This document shows positions 25,991 through 35,600 of a stretch of DNA of 48,558 nucleotides, piece by piece. Source of the DNA: Barnesiella sp. An22 (lineage in GTDB: Bacteria; Bacteroidota; Bacteroidia; Bacteroidales; Barnesiellaceae); NCBI RefSeq assembly GCF_002159975.1, contig NZ_NFJR01000017.1, positions 1 to 48,558 on the forward strand. Direction: 5' to 3'. The translations under genes were made by a program, and so were the position numbers. The notes beneath the pieces are model-generated. The model was not told the origin of the DNA and made no database searches. It saw only the letters and a list, made by a program, of their open reading frames with translations. Numbering within the stretch: the stretch's first letter is position 1; every line of letters begins with the position of its first letter.

Positions 25991-27061
25991 ATGAAAAAAG
26001 TAGCAATCGTGGGCACGCAAGGTGTTCCCGCGAGTTATGGCGGTTTTGAAACGCTGGTAGAGAATATCATTGGCGATAACTGTCCATCGGATATTCAATA
26101 TACGATTTTTTGCAGCAGTAAGGATATTCCTCGGGAGCCGGGGGCGTTCTATAAGGGTTGCATCTTGAAATACATACCCTTGCATGCCAATGGTATGCAG
26201 AGTATCCCGTACGATATTTGGTCGTTGTGCAAGTCGATGAGGGGCTATGACTGTGTATTGGTATTGGGCACCTCGGGTTGTAGTTTTCTGCCAGTCTTCC
26301 GGTTGTTTTGTCATAAGCGTTTGGTAGTTAATATCGATGGGTTGGAGTTCCGTCGTGCCAAGTGGGGACGAGTAGCCCGGTGGATTCTTCGTTTCTCGAC
26401 GACTATGGCAATTCGTTGGGCCGATGTGATTATCTCGGATAATAAAGGGATACAGGATTATGTGACCGAAACCTACCATCGAGAATCGGTCCTTATTGCT
26501 TATGGAGGCGATCATGTGCGACGAGAGGTCAGTGAGGAGTTTCAAGACAAGTGCCTCACCGGGTATGGCTTGCAGCGTGGAAAATATGCGATTACCGTTT
26601 GTCGGATAGAGCCGGAGAATAACTGCCATGTCACGTTGGAAGCTTTTGCACAGAGTGGTAAAAAGCTGGTGTTCATCGGTAACTGGAAGCATAGCGAGTA
26701 TGCCCGGAATCTGCGTGATACGTATTGCAAATATCCGAATATCGTTCTGCTTAACGGCATCTATAATCTTGATATATTGTATGCTTTGCGGGCCAATGCC
26801 GAGATGTATATTCATGGTCATAGTGCCGGAGGTACCAATCCGTCGTTGGTCGAGGCCATGTTTTTCGGTCGTCCCATCATAGCCTATGATGTGGTTTATA
26901 ATCGCGAAACGACACGAAATGAAGCATATTATTTTACTGATGTAGAGAGTCTGAAGACTCTTATCGCACGGCAGGACTTGTGTGGCGATAAGATGAAACA
27001 GCTGGCCGAGTCGGTATATACCTGGAAAACTATTTCTCAGCAATATTGTTCGCTGTACTGA
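25991..27061 (+). CDS. DUF1972-type glycosyltransferase, putative rhamnosyltransferase
   Basis: A 356-residue GT-B enzyme beginning KKVAIVGTQGVPASYGGFET, the hallmark of the DUF1972 glycosyltransferases, several of which are beta-1,4-rhamnosyltransferases. Other parts are LVLGTSGCSFLPVFRL, VVNIDGLEFRRAKWG, IIAYGGDHV-like LIAYGGDHVRRE, and the donor motif HSAGGTNPSLVEAMFFG. With dTDP-L-rhamnose made in the operon, rhamnosyl transfer is a good guess. A strong terminator follows, marking the end of the locus. Confidence 0.9.
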   Translation: MKKVAIVGTQGVPASYGGFETLVENIIGDNCPSDIQYTIFCSSKDIPREPGAFYKGCILKYIPLHANGMQSIPYDIWSLCKSMRGYDCVLVLGTSGCSFLPVFRLFCHKRLVVNIDGLEFRRAKWGRVARWILRFSTTMAIRWADVIISDNKGIQDYVTETYHRESVLIAYGGDHVRREVSEEFQDKCLTGYGLQRGKYAITVCRIEPENNCHVTLEAFAQSGKKLVFIGNWKHSEYARNLRDTYCKYPNIVLLNGIYNLDILYALRANAEMYIHGHSAGGTNPSLVEAMFFGRPIIAYDVVYNRETTRNEAYYFTDVESLKTLIARQDLCGDKMKQLAESVYTWKTISQQYCSLY

Positions 27062-27105
27062 TGTCCCGGCTTTGACGCTGAAGCTGTTAGAACAGTTTAT
27101 TGGAG

Positions 27106-27150
27106 TGGGGCTTGAGAGTCGATTCAGACTCTTAAGCCCCATTTCTATTT
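27106..27150 (+). terminator. Strong intrinsic terminator at the end of the capsule operon
   Basis: TGGGGCTTGAGAGTC (27106-27120) pairs over 15 bp (one G:T) with GACTCTTAAGCCCCA (27127-27141) around a 6-nt loop, followed by the T-rich TTTCTATTTT. Confidence 0.85.
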
Positions 27151-27164
27151 TCAGTCACATAGAT

Positions 27165-27201
27165 AAAAAAGAAAGAGCTCGATATTGTATCGAACTCTTT
27201 C
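27165..27201 (-). terminator. Intrinsic terminator of the etf/acyl-CoA dehydrogenase operon
   Basis: A 14-bp stem with one G:T wobble, 27171-27184 with 27188-27201 (GAAAGAGCTCGATA / TATCGAACTCTTTC). Read on the minus strand it is followed by six T (complement at 27165-27170). Confidence 0.85.
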
Positions 27202-27226
27202 TCTGATAGGGGGTATATCGTTCTCG

Positions 27227-28930
27227 TTACTTGCGGTAGTCGGCCATCATTTCGGGTTTGGAGTGGGCGATGAAGGCAGCGTGTTTGGTTACCTCGGCCT
27301 CACCGAAGTTGATGTATACCTCGGCCGAGTGGCGGAACGATTCGTTGCGTGTGGTATCGGCGAGCAGCAGGTGACCCATGATGATGTGTCCGGCCATTTC
27401 GACCATGCGGCGAGCCTGGAAGTCGATGTATTCGTTGTCTTTGGTTTCGGTAACCGACTCGACAGCTTTTACATAGGCCTCTTTCATGGCTTTGAGGCGG
27501 TCGCGCAGGGGCTCCAGTTCGGGAGCGATGGTGGCAGCCTCGTAGGCTTCGATCTGGTGGAGGTAGGTGCCGGTGGTCACGTGGCGGATTGCGGCTACTA
27601 CTTGCAACTGGGTAGTACCTTCGTAGATCGAGGTGATGCGGGCATCGCGGTAGATACGCTCGCAGGCGTAGTCTTTCATGAAGCCCGAACCGCCGTGTAC
27701 CTGCACGCAGTCGTAGGCGTTCTGGTTGCAGAATTCGCTCGACATGCCTTTGGCCAGCGGGGTGAAGGCGTCGGCCAGTTTCTGGTAGGCTTTCATCTCG
27801 GCACGTTCTTCGGGCTCGAGCGAGCGCTCTTTGGAAATATCATCGTAGGTTTTGTACATGTCGACGAAGCGGGTCGTTTCGTAGAGGAGCGAACGCGATG
27901 CGTCGAGTTTGGCTTTCATCAACGAAATCATTTCGTATACGGCGGGGAACTCGATGATGGGTTTGCCGAATTGTTTGCGGTCGCGGGCGTAGGCGATGGC
28001 TTCGCGATAGGCGGCTTCGGATACGCCTACCGATTGGGCGACGATACCCAGACGGGCTCCGTTCATCAGGGCCATTACGTATTTGATAAGACCCAGCTTG
28101 CGGCTACCGCAGAGTTCGGCTTTGGCGTTCTTGAACACGAGTTCGCAGGTAGGAGAGCCTTTGATACCCATCTTGTTTTCGATGCGGCGAACCGTTACGC
28201 CGCCATCGTTACGGTCGTAGATGAACATCGACAATCCGCGGCCGTCTTTGGTGCCTTCTTCCGAACGGGCCAACACGAGGGCAATGTGGCCGTCGCCGTT
28301 GGTGATGAATCGTTTCACTCCGTTCAGATACCAGCAGCCGTCGGCTTCGCTGTAAGTGGCTTTGAGCATCACGGCCTGGAGGTCCGAACCGGCATCGGGC
28401 TCGGTCAGGTCCATGGCCATGGTTTCACCGGCGCATACGCGGGGCAGGTATTTCTGTTTCTGCTCTTCGCTGGCAAATTCGTAGATGGTCTCGGCGCAGT
28501 CTTGCAGACCCCAGATGTTTACGAAACCGGCATCGGCGCGGCTCACCATATCGGCTGCCATGATGTAGGGCACGAGCGAGAAGTTGAGGCCGTTGTAGCG
28601 GCGGGGCATCGAGATACCCATCAGGCCGGCTTTTACCAGGGCGTCGAGGTTCTTCTGCGTACCTTTGGCATATACTACGTGGCCGTCGACTACGTGGGGA
28701 CCCTCGTGGTCTACGTCTTCGGCGTTGGCAGCTACGATTTCGCCGCTGATTTCACCGGCGATTTCGAGCACCTTTTCATAACTGTCCATGGCGTCTTCGA
28801 AGTTGAAGGGCGCATAGTCGTATTTTTCGGCATCGGAGTAGTTCCGTTCCCGTAAGGCCACCAGCTTCTCCATGAGCGGGTGGTGCAAGTGATGTTTCAG
28901 ATCACTGTTGTCTAAAAAGAAATTAGCCAT
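27227..28930 (-). CDS. Acyl-CoA dehydrogenase
   Basis: A 567-residue FAD enzyme that introduces a 2,3 double bond into an acyl-CoA and gives electrons to ETF. Family landmarks are AMDLTEPDAGSDLQAV (substrate/FAD region), YLNGVKRFITNGDG, RIENKMGIKGSPTCEL, RKQFGKPIIEFPAV, QVHGGSGFMKDYACERIYRD and the terminal IYEGTTQLQ, which carries the catalytic glutamate position of most family members. It is longer than the classic 380-residue form because of a C-terminal extension (about 430-567) found in one subgroup. It is the last gene of etfB-etfA-acd, 103 bp after etfA. Confidence 0.94.
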   Translation of the reverse strand: MANFFLDNSDLKHHLHHPLMEKLVALRERNYSDAEKYDYAPFNFEDAMDSYEKVLEIAGEISGEIVAANAEDVDHEGPHVVDGHVVYAKGTQKNLDALVKAGLMGISMPRRYNGLNFSLVPYIMAADMVSRADAGFVNIWGLQDCAETIYEFASEEQKQKYLPRVCAGETMAMDLTEPDAGSDLQAVMLKATYSEADGCWYLNGVKRFITNGDGHIALVLARSEEGTKDGRGLSMFIYDRNDGGVTVRRIENKMGIKGSPTCELVFKNAKAELCGSRKLGLIKYVMALMNGARLGIVAQSVGVSEAAYREAIAYARDRKQFGKPIIEFPAVYEMISLMKAKLDASRSLLYETTRFVDMYKTYDDISKERSLEPEERAEMKAYQKLADAFTPLAKGMSSEFCNQNAYDCVQVHGGSGFMKDYACERIYRDARITSIYEGTTQLQVVAAIRHVTTGTYLHQIEAYEAATIAPELEPLRDRLKAMKEAYVKAVESVTETKDNEYIDFQARRMVEMAGHIIMGHLLLADTTRNESFRHSAEVYINFGEAEVTKHAAFIAHSKPEMMADYRK

Positions 28931-29033
28931 ATTTTGTTTTTACTTTTTCATATATGAATGAAAACTCCTTTTCACGCGGCTTTCTTCGGCCGGAGGTCTT
29001 CTCGCAGCACGGCTATGGTGGCAGCGTGTGCGA

Positions 29034-30053
29034 TTATTTGGAGTTCTTCTTGTAGTATTTGATCAGTTTGGGAACTACCTCTTCGACCGTACCGGTGATT
29101 ACATAGTCGGCAATCGTGTTGATAGGAGCGTTGGGGTCGCTGTTGATCGAGATAATGATCGAGCTGTCCTGCATACCGGCGATGTGCTGGATTTGTCCCG
29201 AGATACCGCAAGCGATATAGAGTTTGGGACGTACCGTTACACCCGTTTGGCCGATTTGACGGTCGTGTTCTACGAAGCCGGCGTCGACGGCGGCACGCGA
29301 AGCACCTACCTCGGCACCCAGCGTAGCAGCCAGGTCGAAGAGCATGTCGAAGTTCTCTTTCGAGCCCATGCCGTAACCACCGGCTACGATAATCGAAGCG
29401 CCCTTGATGTTGGCTTTCGATTTCTCCATCTGGCGGTCGATAACCTCGACTACGAAGTCGGTATCGGATACATATTTTTTCGGGTCGAGTTTCACTACCT
29501 CGCCTTTGTAGTTGGGGTCGTAAATCTCTTTCTTCATCACACCCTCGCGCACGGTTGCCATTTGCGGGCGGCACTCGGGGTTGACGATGGTGGCCACGAT
29601 GTTACCACCGAAGGCGGGACGAATCTGGTACAACAGGTTTTCGTAGGTCTTGTTGTTTTTCTTGTCCTCGTGCGGGCCGATTTCGAGAGCCGTACAGTCG
29701 GCCGTCAGACCGCTATGGAGCGACGACGATACGCGCGGACCCAGGTCGCGGCCGATGCTGGTGGCACCCATCAGGCACACTTGGGGTTTCTGTTCCTTGA
29801 AGAGGTGAACCAGTACCGAAGTGTGGGGAATCGAGGTGTAGGGATAGAGGCGGGGATCGTCTACGGTATAAACCGTGTCGGCCCCGTAGGGGAATATCTG
29901 TTTCTCTACGCCGTCGAGGTTGCTGCCGATGACGAGGGCTTCGAGTTTACAGTTGAGTTGATTGGCCAACGAACGACCTTTGGTGAGCAGTTCGAGGCTC
30001 ACATCGGCGATAATGCCGTCTTCTATTTCGCAATATACAATCAGATTGTTCAT
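29034..30053 (-). CDS. etfA: Electron transfer flavoprotein, alpha subunit
   Basis: A 339-residue subunit with the N-terminal nucleotide-binding-like domain and the C-terminal FAD domain. The FAD signature is VRPKLYIACGISGQIQHIAG continuing to MQDSSIIISINSDPNAPIN and ADYVITG. With EtfB it carries electrons from the acyl-CoA dehydrogenase encoded downstream, or bifurcates them. It starts 34 bp after the etfB stop on the same strand. Confidence 0.96.
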   Translation of the reverse strand: MNNLIVYCEIEDGIIADVSLELLTKGRSLANQLNCKLEALVIGSNLDGVEKQIFPYGADTVYTVDDPRLYPYTSIPHTSVLVHLFKEQKPQVCLMGATSIGRDLGPRVSSSLHSGLTADCTALEIGPHEDKKNNKTYENLLYQIRPAFGGNIVATIVNPECRPQMATVREGVMKKEIYDPNYKGEVVKLDPKKYVSDTDFVVEVIDRQMEKSKANIKGASIIVAGGYGMGSKENFDMLFDLAATLGAEVGASRAAVDAGFVEHDRQIGQTGVTVRPKLYIACGISGQIQHIAGMQDSSIIISINSDPNAPINTIADYVITGTVEEVVPKLIKYYKKNSK

Positions 30054-30087
30054 AATCGTTAGTTTTTTAGTTCATAGTACACGGGCA

Positions 30088-30960
30088 TTAACCAATGGTG
30101 TGATTGGCGATCAACTCTTTTACGAGGTCTTCGATTTCGTTGTCGGCTGCCGTGAGCTGCTTGCTTTCTTTGGCTTGGAATACTACGTTTTGTACGGCTT
30201 TCACCTTGGTGGGCGAACCGGCGAGACCTACCTGCGTGAGGTCGGCATCGACATCGTTTACACTCCATTCGTAGAGGTTCAGGGCCGGACGCTCCTCGTA
30301 AAGCTTGAGGCACTCTTCGCTGAGGCCCTGTTTTTCGCTGGGCGTCTTGGCATATTTGTAGCGTTGCACGAGTTTGGCGTTGCGGGGACGGCATTCGTCG
30401 GCCGAACCGTTTACGGTGATGACGGCGGGCAGGGGTACCGTTACGGTCTCGACACCACGCTCGAGACGACGTTTAACGGTTGCTTTGCCGTTCTCGATTT
30501 TGAGTATTTGCTCGGCATAAGTCACTTGGGGGATACCCAGCTTCTCGGCCACCTGAGGACCTACTTGAGCCGTGTCGCCGTCGATAGCCTGACGACCGCC
30601 CAGAATGATGTCGTAGTCTTTGATTTTACGTACGGCACATGAGAGGGCGTATGAGGTAGCCAGCGTATCGGCACCGGCAAAAGCGCGGTCGGTAAGCACG
30701 ATACCACCGTCGGCACCGCGGAAGAGACCTTCGCGGATAATCTCGGCCGCACGGGGAGGACCCATCGTGAGCAGGGTAATCGTTGAACCCGGATTCTGTT
30801 CTTTCAGTTGCAGAGCCTGTTCCAAGGCATTCAAATCTTCGGGGTTGAAGATAGCGGGCAGGGCGGCACGGTTGATGGTTCCGTCCTCTTTCATGGCATC
30901 TTTCCCCACATTTCTGGTATCGGGCACTTGTTTGGCCAATACTACGATTTTAAGACTCAT
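30088..30960 (-). CDS. etfB: Electron transfer flavoprotein, beta subunit
   Basis: A 290-residue EtfB, starting MSLKIVVLAKQVPDTRNVG, with the family regions NPEDLNALEQALQLKEQNPG, GADTLATSYALSCAVRK, DIILGGRQAIDGDTAQVGPQ and a LPAVITVNGSADECRPRNAK stretch. It is first in the etfB-etfA-acd operon and has its own promoter just upstream. No other beta-oxidation genes are next to it. Confidence 0.96.
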   Translation of the reverse strand: MSLKIVVLAKQVPDTRNVGKDAMKEDGTINRAALPAIFNPEDLNALEQALQLKEQNPGSTITLLTMGPPRAAEIIREGLFRGADGGIVLTDRAFAGADTLATSYALSCAVRKIKDYDIILGGRQAIDGDTAQVGPQVAEKLGIPQVTYAEQILKIENGKATVKRRLERGVETVTVPLPAVITVNGSADECRPRNAKLVQRYKYAKTPSEKQGLSEECLKLYEERPALNLYEWSVNDVDADLTQVGLAGSPTKVKAVQNVVFQAKESKQLTAADNEIEDLVKELIANHTIG

Positions 30961-31025
30961 AATTTAATGTGAGATTTATGATTTATAAATATTCTTATGT
31001 TTTGTGTCGTATTATTGCTGACTTG

Positions 31026-31056
31026 CAAAATTACAAAAATGATTGTTATTATCAAT
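31026..31056 (-). promoter_or_regulatory. Promoter of the etfBA-acd operon
   Basis: On the minus strand ATTG (complement at 31053-31056) is separated by 19 nt from TAATTTTG (complement at 31026-31033), one base off the TTTG/TAnnTTTG consensus. The 5' leader would be about 60 nt. Confidence 0.65.
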
Positions 31057-31065
31057 CTTTTAGCG

Positions 31066-31122
31066 GAAAAAACCTCCATACCTCCACGCGACAGGGCTGT
31101 ATCGGGCGGTGGTATAGAGGTT
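31066..31122 (-). terminator. Putative terminator of purL / purF-like transcription unit
   Basis: On the minus strand a stem formed by the complements of 31109-31122 and 31071-31087 (AACCTC.ATACC..CAC with small bulges) is followed by a T-run (complement of A at 31067-31072). Confidence 0.55.
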
Positions 31123-31153
31123 TAGGCCTTTATTCCCGTAGGGGGGACGGTGC

Positions 31154-32557
31154 CTATTCGTAGCTGCTGCCGTCGAAACAGTGTGTGCAGATGCACTCCT
31201 TGGGCAGACCTATCGATTCGACCAGGGTCTCCAGCGGGTTGAATTTGAGCGATGTAATCTTCAACTTCTTGCAGATGCAGTTGACCATGCAGTTGTATTG
31301 GGGCGAATGGGTGCGGGCGTATGCCTCGATGTTCTTGTCGGGGTCGCCTTCGAGCTCGGCGATGGTACGCCGGGTGATGAGCTCCATTTCGCTCTTCGAG
31401 GCGGTGAAGTTGAGGAACTTGCAGGGGTAGAGCAGGGGCGGGCAACTGATGCGCATGTGCACCTCCCGGGCGCCGTAGCGGTAGAGGTCCGATACGTTGT
31501 CGCGCAACTGGGTGCCCCGCACGATCGAGTCGTCGCAGAATACTACCTTTTTACCGTTGAGCATGGTCTTGTTGGGAATCAGTTTCATCTTGGCCACGAG
31601 TTCGCGCATGGCTTGGTTCGAGGGGGTGAAGCTGCGAGGCCAGGTGGGGGTGTACTTGACAATGCCCCGTTGGTAGGGAATCTGTTTGCCTACGGCATAG
31701 CCCAGGGCCATGCCTACACCCGAGTCGGGGATACCCGACACGAAGTCGGCTTCGATATCGTCGCTTTTGCCCATCTCGAAACCGGTGTGGAAGCGCATCT
31801 CCTCGACGTTCTTCCCCTCGTATTCACAGGCCGGATAGCCGTAGTATACCCACAGGAACGAGCATATCTGCATCTTCTTGCCGGGCTGGGCCAGGGTTTC
31901 GTAACCGTCGGCCGTGAGGCGCACGATTTCGCCGGGGCCTATGTTGTAGCAGAGTTCATACCCCAGGTTGGGGAAACTGCAGGTCTCCGACGACACGGCG
32001 TATCCGTTCTCTCCGCGGCCTATCAGGATGGGGGTACGGCCGTACTTGTCGCGGGCGGCGATGATGCCCTGTTCGGTGAGCAGCAGCATGGAGCAGGAGC
32101 CTTTGATTTTCTCCTGTACCAGGCGGATGCCCTCGACGTAGTCTTTGCCCTGGCTGATAATCATCGACACCAGTTCCGACTGGTTGATGATGTTGTTGCT
32201 GTGTTCGCTGAAGTGGTTGCCGCTGGCCAACAGCTCTTTTTCGAGCTCTTCGACGTTGTTGATTTTGGCCACGGTGACGATGGCAAATTTGCCCAGGTGA
32301 CAACTGATGATGATGGGTTGAGCGTCGGTGTCGCTGATGACGCCGATACCCGAGTTGCCTGAAAATTCGGGCAGCTCGGCCTCGAACTTCGAGCGGAAAT
32401 ACGAGTTCTCGATATTGTGTATCGCCCGTTTGAATACGCCGTTGCCGTAGGTCACGATACCGGCGCGTTTGGTGCCCAGGTGCGAATTGTAATCTACCCC
32501 GTAGAAGAGGTCGGTTACGCACGATTCTCTCTTTATAGTACCAAAAAATCCTCCCAT
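31154..32557 (-). CDS. Amidophosphoribosyltransferase-like protein lacking the glutaminase cysteine
   Basis: A 467-residue PurF homologue. The phosphoribosyltransferase half is intact, with the PRPP motif KVVFCDDSIVRGTQ near 320-333, GIPDSGVGMALGYAVG and YTPTWPRSF. The N-terminal Ntn-hydrolase half begins MGGFFGTIKRES instead of MCGIxG: the catalytic Cys2 is glycine, and the RGQE-like segment reads HLGTKRAG. C-terminal cysteines (CMVNCICKK, ECICTHCFDG) resemble Fe-S ligands of some PurF enzymes. Glutamine hydrolysis should be lost, so the enzyme would use free ammonia, have a partner amidase, or be regulatory. It lies 87 bp after purL on the same strand, supporting a link to purine synthesis. 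Confidence 0.88.
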   Translation of the reverse strand: MGGFFGTIKRESCVTDLFYGVDYNSHLGTKRAGIVTYGNGVFKRAIHNIENSYFRSKFEAELPEFSGNSGIGVISDTDAQPIIISCHLGKFAIVTVAKINNVEELEKELLASGNHFSEHSNNIINQSELVSMIISQGKDYVEGIRLVQEKIKGSCSMLLLTEQGIIAARDKYGRTPILIGRGENGYAVSSETCSFPNLGYELCYNIGPGEIVRLTADGYETLAQPGKKMQICSFLWVYYGYPACEYEGKNVEEMRFHTGFEMGKSDDIEADFVSGIPDSGVGMALGYAVGKQIPYQRGIVKYTPTWPRSFTPSNQAMRELVAKMKLIPNKTMLNGKKVVFCDDSIVRGTQLRDNVSDLYRYGAREVHMRISCPPLLYPCKFLNFTASKSEMELITRRTIAELEGDPDKNIEAYARTHSPQYNCMVNCICKKLKITSLKFNPLETLVESIGLPKECICTHCFDGSSYE

Positions 32558-32596
32558 AGTGTTGTTGGTAATGGTTATTTGTAGTGTTGAAATGAA

Positions 32597-32630
32597 CAGA
32601 GCGAGAGGGCGACGATGCCCTCCCGCTCTG
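32597..32630 (-). terminator. GC-rich 14-bp hairpin between purL and the purF-like gene
   Basis: CAGAGCGAGAGGGC (32597-32610) pairs with GCCCTCCCGCTCTG (32617-32630) with one non-Watson-Crick pair and a 6-nt loop. On the minus strand no T-run follows, so it may be an mRNA-processing or attenuation element rather than a full terminator. Confidence 0.45.
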
Positions 32631-32644
32631 CGGAATATACGGTG

Positions 32645-35600
32645 TTATTTGGTGTGTTGTTCAACCCATTTGCGGGCGTTGACAAAGGCCTCGATCCACG
32701 GGGTTACTTCGTCGTTCCGGCGGTCGGCGGGATAGTAGCCGCACTGCCAGGGGAAGATAGCCCGTTCGAGGTGGGGCATCATGGCCAGGTGACGGCCGTC
32801 GGCCGAAGCGATACCGGCAATAGCGTAGGGCGAACCGTTGGGGTTGGCCGGGTAAGCGTCGTAGGTATACTGTGCCACAATGTGGTAGCGCTCTTTGTCG
32901 TACGGCAATTCGAATTTGCCTTCGCCGTGAGCTACCCAGATGCCCAGCTTCGAGCCCGAGAGCGAGCCGAACATCACCGAGTTGTTCTGCGGGATGGTGA
33001 GTCCGATGAACTCCGATTCGAACTTGTGCGAATCGTTGTGGCGCATCTTGGGTTTCTCGGCGTGGTCGGGGGTGAGCAGGCCCAGTTCGACCATGAGCTG
33101 GCAGCCGTTGCAGATACCCAGACTCAACGTGTCGGGGCGGCTGTAGAAGCGGTCGAGTGCAGCCTTGGCCTTCTCGTTCCAGAGAAAACCGCCGGCCCAA
33201 CCTTTGGCCGAGCCCAGCACGTCGCTGTTCGAGAAACCGCCGCAGTATACAATCATGTTCACGTCGTCGAGGGTTTCGCGGCCGCTGATGAGGTCGGTCA
33301 TGTGCACGTCTTTCACGTCGAAGCCGGCCAGGTAGAGCGAGTAGGCCATTTCGCGGTCGCCGTTCACACCCTTCTCGCGGATGATGGCGGCTTTCACGCC
33401 ACTGCGGGTGCGGCGGTCGGCCGAGATGCCATACTGGGCCAGCGTGCCGGTGAACGACGGGGCGAAACTGTATTGCAGGGGTTGCTCCTTGTAGTTGAGG
33501 AAACGGGCCTTGGCAGCCTCTTCGCCGCTCTGTTTGCGGTCGAGCAGGTAAGACGATTCGAACCATACGTCGCGCAGGTGGTCGATGAAGAACTGGTAGT
33601 CGGCACCATCCTTATGGATGAGCAGGTGACGCTCTTCGCAGGGACGGGCCAGCTTGATGAAGGCGACACCGGCGTGTTTGAGAATCTTCTCTACCTCTTC
33701 GCACTTCTCTACCTGGATGAGGATGCCCGGGTTTTCGCTGAAGAGAATCTTCACCAGATCCTTTTCGGGTATTTCGTCGAGCGATACTTCCAGACCGCCC
33801 TCGGTATTGGCAAAGTTCATTTCGAGCAGTGTGGTAATCATACCGCCGGCCGAGATGTCGTGACCGGCCAGAATCAGCTCTTTCTTCACCAGCTCCTGTA
33901 CGGCGTTGAAGGCGGCGGCAAAATACTCGCTGTCTTGTACAGTGGGAACCTCTTTACCTACCTTGTTGAGCGATTGGGCAAAGGCCGAACCGCCCAGCTT
34001 CAGCCGGTCGAACGAGAAGTCGATATAGTAAACGGTGCTTTCGATGCCGGTACGCAGCACGGGCGAAACCACTTTGCGGATGTCCGACACTTCGGCCCCG
34101 GCCGAGATGATGACCGTGCCCGGCGAATATACCTTGTCGTTGCCATATTTCTGAGTCATCGAGAGGCTGTCCTTGCCGGTGGGGATGTTGATGCCCAGTG
34201 AGCAGGCAAAGTCGCTGCAAGCCTCGACGGCGCGGTAGAGGCGGGCATCTTCGCCCTCGTTTTTGCAGGGCCACATCCAGTTGGCGCTCAGCGATACGCT
34301 GTCGAGACCCTCGGCCAGCGGAGCCCACACGATGTTGGTGAGCGCTTCGGCAATCGAGAGTACCGAACCGGCGGCCGGGTCTACCAGGGCAGCTTGCGGG
34401 GCATGGCCTATCGAGGTGGCGATACCGGCGCGGCCGCGGTAGTCGAGTGCAACCACACCGCAGTCGCTCAACGGCAGCTGAATCTCGCCCTGGCATTGCT
34501 GGCGGGCAATCTTACCCGTTACCGAGCGGTCTACCTTGTTGGTGAGCCAGTCTTTGCAGGCTACGGCCTCGAGCTGGAGCACACGCTCTACATACTCGTC
34601 GAGCTGAGCCTGGTTGTAAGTTACATCTTCGTACGTCTCGGTAACCGTGTGGTCGGTCATCACCGTGCGGGGTGCCTTGCCGAACATGTCGTCCATGGCC
34701 AGGTCGATGGGTTTCACCCCGTCGGCCTGACGGAATACGAAGCGGTGGTCACCGGTCGTCTCGCCCACTACGTAGAAGGGGGCGCGCTCGCGGTCGGCTA
34801 TCTGGCGGATGCGGTCAATATCTTCTTCGTGGATGACGATACCCATGCGCTCCTGACTCTCGTTACCTACGATTTCCTTGGCCGAGAGGGTGGGGTCGCC
34901 CACCGGGAGCTTGTCCATGTCGATGACACCACCCGTCTCCTCCACAAGTTCCGAGAGGGCGTTGAGGTGACCGCCGGCACCGTGGTCGTGGATGGAGACG
35001 ATGGGGTTCTCGTCGGCTTCCGACATGGCACGTATCACGTTCGATACACGTTTCTGCATTTCGGGGTTGGCCCGTTGTACGGCATTCAGCTCGATGGCAT
35101 TGGCATACTGTCCCGTCTCTACCGACGAAACGGCGCCGCCTCCCATACCGATGCGGTAGTTGTCGCCACCCATCACCACCACCTTCTCGCCGGGAACGGG
35201 GGTACCTTTCAGGGCGTCGCGCATGTTGGCGAAACCCACACCGCCGGCCAGCATGATTACCTTGTCGAAGGCGAACTTCTTGCCGTTCTCGGCATGCTCG
35301 AAGGTGAGCAGCGAGCCGCAGATGAGGGGCTGTCCGAATTTGTTACCGAAGTCCGAAGCACCGTTCGACGCCTTGATCAATATCTGCTCGGGCGTCTGGT
35401 AGAGCCAGGGACGGGGAGCCATGGCCCCCTCTTCCCACTCGCGACCCTCTTCGGTGCGGGGATAGGCCGTCATATATACGGCAGTACCGGCAATAGGCAA
35501 GCTGGCACGGCCACCGCCCAGACGGTCGCGAATCTCACCACCCGTACCGGTAGCGGCACCGTTGAAGGGCTCGACCGTGGTGGGGAAGTTGTGCGTCTCG

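Noticed and set aside
27185-28855. 556-codon open frame on the plus strand
   Set aside because: It is the antisense shadow of the acyl-CoA dehydrogenase gene; its protein is a low-complexity G/V/F/H-rich string with no motif, whereas the minus strand has a full family match.
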